DNA from: Azotimanducus sp963663145
GTDB lineage: Bacteria > Pseudomonadota > Gammaproteobacteria > Pseudomonadales > Azotimanducaceae
Assembly (NCBI GenBank): GCA_963663145.1
Contig: OY760134.1
Span: 1,426,001 to 1,490,000 of the forward strand
Direction of reading: 5' to 3'
Length of the DNA stretch: 64,000 bases
Shown: one piece after another, positions 45,279-52,125 of the stretch
Numbering within the stretch: the first letter of the stretch is position 1
Layout: every line of letters begins with the position of its first letter
The notes under the pieces: model-generated
Databases searched by the model: none
What the model was told of the DNA's origin: nothing
Seen by the model: the letters and a program-made list of their open reading frames with translations, nothing else
Made by a program: the position numbers and the translations under genes

Positions 45279-46334
45279 GTGTCCATAAATCACAAAATCG
45301 TTGCCTGCTATGCGAGGCCGCCCATTGAAGGTGATTTCGAGCGTCGCTTTGCGCCGGAATTGGAAATCCTGCGTGGCTTGGGAGATCTCTCGCAGATTGA
45401 CTCTGGAGATCGCGGACTCTTCATGGACGCTGTTTCCCGCGCGGATGCCGTCATTACGAATTGGGGCATTCGCTTTGGCCGCGATGTGATTTCGCGCATG
45501 AAGAAATGTCGGATCATCGCCGTAGGCGCAGTGGGTGTGGACATGGTTGATCTAGAGGCCGCCACCGACTTCGGCGTGGTGGTGACCAACGCACCCGATA
45601 CCTTTATCGAGGAAGTGGCCGACCACGCCATGATGTTGCTGCTCGCCGGTGCGAGGCGCACCGGGCTCGTGAAAGGCTTCGCAGCATCCGACCAATGGAC
45701 GCGCGGACGCAGCCTACTTATGAAATCCCCACGCCTCATGGGCAGCACCCTCGGTCTGCTTGGCTACGGAAACGCCGCCAGAGCGACCGCCAGAAGAGCA
45801 AAGCCCTTCGGCCTCCGGCTCATCGCACACGATCCTTATCTTGCGGATACGGTCCTTTGTGCGGATGAGGTTGAACCGGTTGGCTTTGCCGAGCTTCTTG
45901 AGCAATCTGATTACCTTTCCTTGCACACCCCGCTCAATGATGAGACCCATCACATCATCAACGCGCAAGCGTTTGGACTTATGAAGAAAAATGCGATTCT
46001 TGTCAATACGGCTCGTGGGTCGATCATAGACGAAACTGCACTGATCAATGCCCTCAACGCAGGTGAAATCGCAGGGGCTGGCTTGGACGTGTTGGAGCAA
46101 GAACCGCCGGATATTGAGAATCCCCTACTGCACAATCCGGATGTGATCGTCACGCCGCACGTTGCCTCGGCCTCAACCCGCATGTTGATTGAATGCCGAC
46201 GCCGTGCTGCACGTCAGGTGGCCTTGGTGCTGCGCGGCAAATGGCCGATGAGCTGCGTGAATCCAAGGGTGCTCGATACGTCTGATCTCACTCGCTGGCA
46301 ACCCTATTCGACAGAGCGAGGGCCCAATCGTTAG
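45279..46334 (+). CDS. D-isomer-specific 2-hydroxyacid dehydrogenase
   Basis: About 351 residues from the GTG at 45279 (an earlier GTG at 45243 would overlap fumC by 20 bases). NAD loop LGLLGYGNAARATA, catalytic arginine in VNTARGSIIDE, Glu in GLDVLEQEPP and His in VTPHVASAS are all in place, so an active dehydrogenase reducing a 2-oxoacid is likely. The domain resembles the CtBP/phosphoglycerate dehydrogenase group; the substrate is not clear. Between fumC and an MFS transporter, so perhaps part of an organic-acid utilisation unit. Confidence 0.85.
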   Translation: MSINHKIVACYARPPIEGDFERRFAPELEILRGLGDLSQIDSGDRGLFMDAVSRADAVITNWGIRFGRDVISRMKKCRIIAVGAVGVDMVDLEAATDFGVVVTNAPDTFIEEVADHAMMLLLAGARRTGLVKGFAASDQWTRGRSLLMKSPRLMGSTLGLLGYGNAARATARRAKPFGLRLIAHDPYLADTVLCADEVEPVGFAELLEQSDYLSLHTPLNDETHHIINAQAFGLMKKNAILVNTARGSIIDETALINALNAGEIAGAGLDVLEQEPPDIENPLLHNPDVIVTPHVASASTRMLIECRRRAARQVALVLRGKWPMSCVNPRVLDTSDLTRWQPYSTERGPNR

Positions 46335-46379
46335 ATTCAATTCCAAAGATCAGCGGTATTACCCGGGCAGCTTCGCGCT

Positions 46380-47663
46380 GTGAGTCCGGAGGCTTGGTCG
46401 CAACCAAAGAATCCCGAGACGCTGCTTACGCCCCGGTCGCGCAGAAACCTGCGCTGGGAACAGTTCACCGAACTTTCCTTACCCGCGAGTCTCGCGCTGC
46501 TTGAGGGTAGCTTTTGCGCCATCCTCGCCGACAAGATGTTCGATGCGCCAGGTTGGGTGCTGGCGCTGCTCACTTCCGCGCCCATGTGGGCGAATCTTTC
46601 CAGTGTGCTGTGGAATCCAATCATTCGCGGACTCCCCAAGGTGCCGAGCATCTTGGTCCTGCAAGCCCTGACGCTTGCGTGTCTTGGGGTCATCGCGCTA
46701 CTGCCGCAGGGCAACCTTGGCTTGCTCATGCTGGTTTCCTCCATGGTGGTCGGCCGCCTGCTGATCTCCGGCATCATCACCGCACGCAGCGTAGTCTGGA
46801 GCCTCAATTACCACAGAGAAGTAAGAGCCCGCTCAACCGCACGTCTGCATACACTCGCATCCCTTGTCACCGTGACGGTCGCCAGCCTCGCGAGTTGGAC
46901 GCTCGATAACGACCCCGGTTACTTTCGCTGGCTGTATTTTGCGGGAATCCTACCTGGAATCATCGGCATTTGGTGCTTTTGGCATGTCGATGTGCCGGGA
47001 GAACTTCGACAGAGGATCGAGGAGCGCCGGATGCGTCAGGTTGCGACAAAGCCCAGCTTCGGTTCCTTGCGAATCCTTTGGAGCGACAGGGACTACGGAC
47101 GCTACATGCTCCATCAGTTCGTGTCCGGAATCGCCAATATGGGCATCGAGGCGCCGATTGTGTATCTGGTGTCTCGGCAGCTGGGGGCCGGGTTTCTTGC
47201 CAGTATTTCCATCACCCTTGCGCTCCCGTTCTTAAGCGGAATCATCGCCCTGCCCTTCTGGGCCAGCTATCTAGATCGGGTACACGTGGTTCGATTTCGC
47301 TTCAACCAATGCCACTACATGGTCTTGTCCATGTTCCTCCTGTGGGTGGGCGCGGAGTTGGGTTCGTTGTGGGTGCTCGCGGTCGCAAGAGTCATCGGCG
47401 GCCTCGTTCGCAGCGCCGGCGGTGTTGCATGGCAGATAGGACACAACGACTTCGCCCCCCGCGCCAATCTCGCCGGCTACATGTCGCTGCACGTCACGCT
47501 CACGGGTCTGAGAGGCGCCATTGCACCGTTTCTGTTTATGTTGCTCTATCTTGGCGTAGGGGATTGGAGCGGCTGGGGGCCAGGCGTGTTTCTCTTCGCC
47601 ACTGGTGTGGCCGTGGTTGCGGCTTGGGGTTTCTGGAAACTCAAGCGGGATTTGGGTGTGTGA
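46380..47663 (+). CDS. MFS transporter
   Basis: 427 residues, about twelve transmembrane segments (for example WVLALLTSAPMWANLSSVLW, GLLMLVSSMVVGRLLISGI, FLSGIIALPFWASYLDR). GTG start at 46380 follows the dehydrogenase by 45 bases. The 40 N-terminal residues are hydrophilic and rich in Arg. The loop between helices 6 and 7 is charged (RQRIEERRMRQVATK). Substrate unknown; the context suggests a hydroxy- or dicarboxylic acid. The class is clear from topology, the specific family is not. Confidence 0.75.
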   Translation: MSPEAWSQPKNPETLLTPRSRRNLRWEQFTELSLPASLALLEGSFCAILADKMFDAPGWVLALLTSAPMWANLSSVLWNPIIRGLPKVPSILVLQALTLACLGVIALLPQGNLGLLMLVSSMVVGRLLISGIITARSVVWSLNYHREVRARSTARLHTLASLVTVTVASLASWTLDNDPGYFRWLYFAGILPGIIGIWCFWHVDVPGELRQRIEERRMRQVATKPSFGSLRILWSDRDYGRYMLHQFVSGIANMGIEAPIVYLVSRQLGAGFLASISITLALPFLSGIIALPFWASYLDRVHVVRFRFNQCHYMVLSMFLLWVGAELGSLWVLAVARVIGGLVRSAGGVAWQIGHNDFAPRANLAGYMSLHVTLTGLRGAIAPFLFMLLYLGVGDWSGWGPGVFLFATGVAVVAAWGFWKLKRDLGV

Positions 47664-47685
47664 GGATGGCGCCTCTTGCCCAAGC

Positions 47686-47707
47686 CCTCGGCCTCGGCCT
47701 CGGCCTC
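47686..47707. repeat. Short CCTCGG hexanucleotide repeat
   Basis: Three full copies and a partial fourth copy of CCTCGG lie 23 bases beyond the MFS stop codon. A 36-codon open frame (47667-47776) passes through it, encoding ALGLGLGLSTS, but I see no independent sign that it is a gene. Confidence 0.6.
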
Positions 47708-47850
47708 TCGACCAGCACTGCTCTGGCGGCTTCAAGTCGAGTGGAAAGCTCCAAATCGGCGATAGGTGGACTGTAACCTCATTGACCGACTATTTGTAAT
47801 AGTTCTTGCGAAGTGTGTGCGCGTGCGAAGTAAGGCGGAGAAATCGCGCG

Positions 47851-47936
47851 TGGTGCCCAGGGTGGGATTCGAACCCACACGCCACGAGGGCACAGGAACC
47901 TAAATCCTGCTTGTCTGCCAGTTCCAACACCTGGGC
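47851..47936 (-). tRNA. tRNA-Leu (anticodon UAG)
   Basis: Read on the minus strand, the acceptor GCCCAGG (from 47936) pairs perfectly with CCTGGGC, followed by discriminator A and an encoded CCA ending at 47851. The D arm has GGAACTGGCAGAC. The anticodon arm is CAGGA-TTTAGGT-TCCTG, so positions 34-36 are UAG, decoding CUN leucine codons. A long variable arm (TGCCCTCGTGGCGT region) and the T loop GTTCGAATC confirm a class II tRNA. It faces the SDR gene at 48102 and is intron-free. Confidence 0.93.
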
Positions 47937-48101
47937 AAGGCCCGCAAACACGCAATTTTGCTGGCAGACTGTTTAGTGTATCCGAGGTGAAGGAACAAGG
48001 CATTAACCGCCTTTCTTTGGAACAAGCACCCAGCAAGCGAAGTAGTGGGAGCCCCTGTTCAAGCCATAAAATAAAAGCTTTTACTCTAGGCGGTTCTCTC
48101 C

Positions 48102-48956
48102 ATGCACCCAAACGATATTTCTTTGGTCGGCAAGACAGCGGTTGTGACCGGTGGCGGTGCGGGCATTGGCGCCGCAATCGCGAAGACGTTCGCCAATTTC
48201 GGTGCTTGGGTCGGCGTTCTAGACAAGAATGAGTCTGGTGCGACAAGCACTGCGGCATCCATACGCGAATCAGGCGGTAATGCCTTGGCCGTCGCTACAG
48301 ATGTCACTCGACCCGATGATGTCGCGATGGCTAGCGAGCGCATTCTCTCGGAGCGTGGTTCGGTCGATGTGCTTGTGAACAATGTCGGGGATTTTCTTGA
48401 GATCGTCAAGCCGTTCCTGAATACCGACGAGGATGATTGGTCAGCGCTCTACGACGTGAATCTCGCTCAGGTGTTCCGTTGCGTGAAGGCGTTCGTGCCC
48501 TCAATGATTGATGCTGGTCAAGGTGGCAGCGTGATCACTATTTCCTCGATCGAAGCCTATCGCGCCATCCCAACCTGTGCGGTCTACGGAGCCTTCAAGT
48601 CCGCCATCGGCGGGCTCGTGCGTTCGCTCTCAATCGAACTGGCGCCCTACCAGATCAGAGTCAACGCCATCGCCCCGGAAACGACGGTGACGGAGCAGGT
48701 GGTGCCGGATGCCTTCACCAAACCCGAATACCGTGACCAGGTGGAGTACTGGAACCCCTTGGGACGCTGGGGACACACCGAGGATATCGCCGGTGCAGCT
48801 CTGTTTCTGGCAACCGGCCTGTCTCCTTGGGTGACCGGCACCACGATTCACGTTGATGGGGGCGCACTCGCCGCCGCTGGTTGGTACAGGCTACCCCGAG
48901 AAACACAGCGCTGGACCTTGGCGCCGGTCATCAAAGAGAGCGGCTTCACCTATTGA
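48102..48956 (+). CDS. Short-chain dehydrogenase/reductase (SDR)
   Basis: 284 residues. NAD(P) loop TGGGAGIG near residue 17, the acidic ribose-binding Asp in VLDKN (suggesting NAD), NNVG, the catalytic Ser in ITISSIEAY and the YGAFK Tyr-Lys pair; the C-terminal PLGRWGHTEDIAGAALFLA and HVDGGALAAAG blocks complete a classical SDR. The conserved NNAG is NNVG. Substrate unknown. ATG at 48102; the gene stands alone between the two tRNA-Leu genes. Confidence 0.88.
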   Translation: MHPNDISLVGKTAVVTGGGAGIGAAIAKTFANFGAWVGVLDKNESGATSTAASIRESGGNALAVATDVTRPDDVAMASERILSERGSVDVLVNNVGDFLEIVKPFLNTDEDDWSALYDVNLAQVFRCVKAFVPSMIDAGQGGSVITISSIEAYRAIPTCAVYGAFKSAIGGLVRSLSIELAPYQIRVNAIAPETTVTEQVVPDAFTKPEYRDQVEYWNPLGRWGHTEDIAGAALFLATGLSPWVTGTTIHVDGGALAAAGWYRLPRETQRWTLAPVIKESGFTY

Positions 48957-48982
48957 TCACAGCTTGGTGCTATGCTGACGTT

Positions 48983-49005
48983 TGAAGTCCGATTTGCGGA
49001 CTTCA
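48983..49005 (+). terminator. Hairpin between the SDR gene and tRNA-Leu(UAA)
   Basis: TGAAGTCCG (48983-48991) and CGGACTTCA (48997-49005) form a perfect nine-pair stem with an ATTTG loop. It begins 26 bases after the SDR stop codon and ends one base before the 5' end of the tRNA. There is no T-run, so it could be a weak terminator of the SDR gene or a processing structure for the tRNA precursor. Confidence 0.4.
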
Positions 49006-49006
49006 G

Positions 49007-49356
49007 GCGGGTGTGGCGGAATTGGCAGACGCAACGGACTTGGAGAAACTTGAGTGCATTTTTCGGGAAACCGGACTTGTAGAACTGCTCAAATTCGGGG
49101 AAACCTTTGACATGGCAATCCCGAGCCAAGCCATACTTCAATGGATTCGTCAATCGACCATCGATCGTCGACCATCAATATGGAAGGTGTAGAGACTAGA
49201 CGGGTAGCACCTACATCGTGCGATTGCGCGCGACAGGGTGAAGGGATAGTCCAGACCACAAAACCGCATAAACGCGGCGGCGGCGAAAGCCGTAGATGGT
49301 AAGAAAATCCGTTGAGCCCTAGGCTCGTGAGGGTTCAAGTCCCTCCACCCGCACCA
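49007..49356 (+). tRNA. tRNA-Leu (anticodon UAA), interrupted by a group I intron
   Basis: The 5' exon is 49007-49041: acceptor GCGGGTG, D arm with GGAATTGGCAGACGC, anticodon-stem strand ACGGA and loop bases C-T-T. The 3' exon is 49304-49356: loop AAAA, strand TCCGT, a long variable arm (TGAGCCCTAGGCTCG), T loop GGTTCAAGTCC, acceptor CACCCGC, discriminator A and encoded CCA. Joined, the anticodon arm is ACGGA-CTTAAAA-TCCGT, giving anticodon UAA. The intron splits the anticodon between U34 and A35. The mature tRNA would be 88 nt with CCA. Confidence 0.93.
49042..49303 (+). ncRNA. Group I intron (tRNA-Leu UAA type), 262 nt
   Basis: The element starts right after U34 of the anticodon and ends with G (49303), the expected omega-G. 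The internal guide GAGT (49052-49055) pairs with exon ACTT, leaving the splice-site U opposite G, as in P1 of group I introns. The core strings GGCAATCCCGAGCCAAGC (49114-49131), GACTAGACGGGTAGC (49194-49208) and GGGATAGTCC (49243-49252) fit the P/Q, R and S elements. They closely resemble those in cyanobacterial and plastid tRNA-Leu(UAA) introns (subgroup IC3), which interrupt the anticodon at the same place. It has no open frame, so it should depend on self-splicing and cannot home by its own endonuclease. Confidence 0.92.
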
Positions 49357-49385
49357 AACTCTCTTGCAGATTGACCTTGCGAGCC

Positions 49386-51119
49386 TCAGCCTCGCCGCAC
49401 CTGCAAGGAAATGATGTCGGTGTGGTAATACTTGTGATGCTGAACACTCGAAGCCAAGTGCCGGAGTAGGCGCAGGGAAGTTTCATGCTCGCGGAACTCT
49501 TGCGGGGAGTCTTTCAACAAGAGGATTTGGTTCTCAATATTCTCGTTTCCGATGGTGGCCACGTATTCGAGTTCCGCATCGCCCTCGACATCTCTCAGAG
49601 TGAAGCGCAGATTGCGGGCCTCATCTTCGGGAGGTGCGGAGTCTTTTCCCAGAAGTGTCAGCATCACCTCCTCGGAGGCAAGGCACAAGCGATTCGCGGC
49701 CTGCTCGCTCCAATTACGTTTCGCGGCGAAGTTGCGCAAACTCGCCTCGATCTCGGCGATGGTCTCGGTTCTGAGCTCGCTTTCAATCCGCTGGCGCCTC
49801 GAGCCAAGCAATTCCCACAGTAATGAGAGAAATATGGCCGTAATTCCACCGGAGGTCATACCGTTTTGCAGAAGATGCGCGAGTGCGCCTTCGAGCAGTT
49901 GCGGATAAATCAACCCGTACTGAAACCCCATGCCGACACTAAGTGAAAGACCGACGATGACCGCCTTGCGATAGTCGAGGCCATCCCGTACCACCACCCT
50001 TATCCCGACGGACAGCAACATGCCAATCACCAACATAAGAAAGGCTGCGGCGACCGGGCCGGGAATCGCCATGAATAGCGCCGCAAACTTGGGAAAGAAG
50101 GCGAGCACCAAAAAAGCCGCACCCAAATAGCATCCAACCATGCGCGAAGCCACGCCGGTGAGTTCGGTCACGCTTACCGAACTTGAATAGGTAGTGTTGG
50201 GAATGGTGGCCAAGACCCCCGAAAGAAAGTTCCCCACCCCGTCGGCGTACACCGCACCCTGCACAACCCTGTAGTCGGGGCCAAGCGGGTTGCGCCGAGA
50301 AACTCTTTGTATGGCGATGGAATCACCAATGGTCTCGATCATGCCGACTATGGTGACCATCACAAATGCCGGCAGCAGCGCCCAGAACTCCGCCCCAAGC
50401 TGAAACTCGACGCCTGGCCATGCGGCCTCCGGCAATCCGATCCAAGCCGCCTCACGTATCGGCGTGGCGTCGAATAACCCAAAGAAGCCAGCCGCCACGC
50501 ATCCTACGAGTACTCCGATCATAGGCACCCAAAGACGCAGCGCGCCGTGCGCCCGCAACGCAAGGCCGGCAATGAAGACCAGTGTGACTCCGGCACAAAT
50601 CGCCGCGTCGCGCAAAGCAACGCCTTCGCCAACCTGTGTCAACATGCCAAACGCAATGGGCAGAACAGTGACCGGGATGAGCATGATCACCGTTCCGGCA
50701 ACGACCGGTGTGATCACGCGGCGCAGCAAGGAAAGACGTGCGGCGAAGAAGAACTGCACCAGCGCTGAAACCAGTACGAGCGCGGCCATGAGTCCGGGCC
50801 CGCCTGCGGCGAGTGCCGTCACACACACGGAAATGAACGCCCCGGACGTGCCCATGAGCAGCACATGCCCCGCCCCTATGCGCCCTACCTTCAGGGCTTG
50901 CACCATGGTTGTGATACCACTGATCACAAGCGCGGCAAAGACCGCCCAATTGAGATAAATGCCTTCAATACCGGCTGCCTTGATGACAATCACCGGTGTG
51001 ATGATGATGCCGGCCACGGAAATACCGGCCATTTGCAACCCAAGGCCCAGTGAAAGTCCGTGTGGCGGGTTCTCCTCCGGCTCATAGCGGACAGATTGAT
51101 TCTCGCTTGTCTGGTTCAT
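49386..51119 (-). CDS. NCS2-family nucleobase permease with a C-terminal HATPase-like domain
   Basis: 577 residues from the ATG at 51119. Residues about 20-440 form the permease, with some twelve to fourteen membrane segments and the family motifs MIETIGDSIAIQRVSRR and GVGNFLSGVLATIPNTTYSSS (Q-N-x-G-x-x-x-x-T-like region). These proteins import uracil, xanthine or urate with protons. From about residue 450 the chain is soluble: EIEASLRNFAAKRNWSEQ, then ANRLCLASEEVMLTLLG, and at the end SLRLLRHLASSVQHHKYYHTD. This is the arrangement of the GHKL ATPase fold of RsbW-type anti-sigma kinases, but the N-box Asn and the glycine box are missing. Substrate not determinable. It is 46 bases downstream of the dehydrogenase gene. 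Confidence 0.8.
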   Translation of the reverse strand: MNQTSENQSVRYEPEENPPHGLSLGLGLQMAGISVAGIIITPVIVIKAAGIEGIYLNWAVFAALVISGITTMVQALKVGRIGAGHVLLMGTSGAFISVCVTALAAGGPGLMAALVLVSALVQFFFAARLSLLRRVITPVVAGTVIMLIPVTVLPIAFGMLTQVGEGVALRDAAICAGVTLVFIAGLALRAHGALRLWVPMIGVLVGCVAAGFFGLFDATPIREAAWIGLPEAAWPGVEFQLGAEFWALLPAFVMVTIVGMIETIGDSIAIQRVSRRNPLGPDYRVVQGAVYADGVGNFLSGVLATIPNTTYSSSVSVTELTGVASRMVGCYLGAAFLVLAFFPKFAALFMAIPGPVAAAFLMLVIGMLLSVGIRVVVRDGLDYRKAVIVGLSLSVGMGFQYGLIYPQLLEGALAHLLQNGMTSGGITAIFLSLLWELLGSRRQRIESELRTETIAEIEASLRNFAAKRNWSEQAANRLCLASEEVMLTLLGKDSAPPEDEARNLRFTLRDVEGDAELEYVATIGNENIENQILLLKDSPQEFREHETSLRLLRHLASSVQHHKYYHTDIISLQVRRG

Positions 51120-51165
51120 GTCTTGTTCTCTGTCGGTTTCGCGAGAGCCTTCAACCTCGTCGCTT

Positions 51166-52050
51166 TCAAGGCCGCAACCTGCGTAATCGCTGGATGAGAC
51201 TTGAGGTATCGTAGCGCTTGCCGCCCAGTGCTTCCACATCGGAATAGAACTGATCGACGAGCGCGGTGACCGGCAAGGGCGCACCCAGTTCCTCGGCGGT
51301 CTTCAAGGCGATCTTCAAATCCTTACGCATGTGCTCAACCGCAAAGCCAAAATCGAATTCGCCTTGCGACATCGTCTTGCTGCGATTGACCATCTGCCAA
51401 GAACCGGCAGCGCCCTTCGAAATGGACTCAATGACTGTTTCTATGTCCAGTCCCGCACGCTCGGCGAACAAGATTCCCTCGGAGAGTCCCTGCAGAATAC
51501 CCGCGATACAGATCTGATTGACCGCCTTTGCGAGCTGGCCTTTGCCGGATTCTCCCATTCGAGTGATGGACTTGGCATAGATATCGAGTATTGGCCGAGC
51601 GCGTTCGGTGGGCGCCTCCCCTCCCCCGACCATGAGCGTCAGTTGGCCATTGATGGCGCCAACCTCGCCACCCGACATGGGCGCGTCGATGAATTCGCAT
51701 TGCTTTTCTTGACAGGCATCCTGCATTTCGCGTGCGAGTTCAAAGGAAGTGGTGGTGTGATCCACGACGATTCCAGTCTCCTTCAAGCCTGCAAGCACGC
51801 CCTGCTCTCCGACCACCACCTCGCGTACATCCTGATCCGCCCCGACGCAAAGCATGACCATCTCGGCTCCGGTGGCGGCTTCCCGCGAGCTTGACGCGAC
51901 CTCCGCGCGGTGCTCCGCTTGCCACGCCTCCCGGCGCTCCGCGCCACGGTTGTAGGCGCATACCTCGTGGCCGGCACGAACCAAGTGTCCCGCCATGGGG
52001 TAGCCCATGACCCCAAGCCCAACAAACCCAATGCGCATAGGGCGCTCCAT
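51166..52050 (-). CDS. Tartronate-semialdehyde reductase / 3-hydroxyisobutyrate dehydrogenase family protein
   Basis: 294 residues. NAD(P)-binding GFVGLGVMGYPMAGHLVRAGH at the start, the substrate-side DAPMSGGEVGAINGQL, and catalytic lysine in GQLAKAVNQ. The family includes GarR/GlxR (tartronate semialdehyde), MmsB (3-hydroxyisobutyrate) and related enzymes; these cannot be separated by eye. Upstream of and probably co-transcribed with the nucleobase permease, it could act in glyoxylate recovery from purine breakdown, though no allantoin gene is present. ATG at 52050 or 52038. Confidence 0.82.
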   Translation of the reverse strand: MERPMRIGFVGLGVMGYPMAGHLVRAGHEVCAYNRGAERREAWQAEHRAEVASSSREAATGAEMVMLCVGADQDVREVVVGEQGVLAGLKETGIVVDHTTTSFELAREMQDACQEKQCEFIDAPMSGGEVGAINGQLTLMVGGGEAPTERARPILDIYAKSITRMGESGKGQLAKAVNQICIAGILQGLSEGILFAERAGLDIETVIESISKGAAGSWQMVNRSKTMSQGEFDFGFAVEHMRKDLKIALKTAEELGAPLPVTALVDQFYSDVEALGGKRYDTSSLIQRLRRLRP

Positions 52051-52125
52051 CCGAAAGTGAACAATATCTTGCCATCTGAGAAAATGCCGAACAACTTGAA
52101 CCGATAAGCGAGCAAGCTTTCCCCA

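Noticed and set aside
46970..47776. Long open frame of about 268 codons overlapping the MFS gene in another frame
   Set aside because: It reads as an Arg/Ser/Gly-rich product without any family, and it lies inside a clear membrane-transporter gene.
47667..47776. 36-codon open frame through the CCTCGG repeat, with a signal-peptide-like product
   Set aside because: The repeat creates the Leu/Gly pattern; too short and unsupported.
49042..49303. Possible gene or homing endonuclease inside the tRNA intron
   Set aside because: No open frame of useful length; the bases fit an RNA core.
49007..49356. Reading the split tRNA-Leu as a pseudogene broken by an insertion
   Set aside because: Both exons pair perfectly, the CCA is kept and the insert has group I intron features and the correct splice-site bases.
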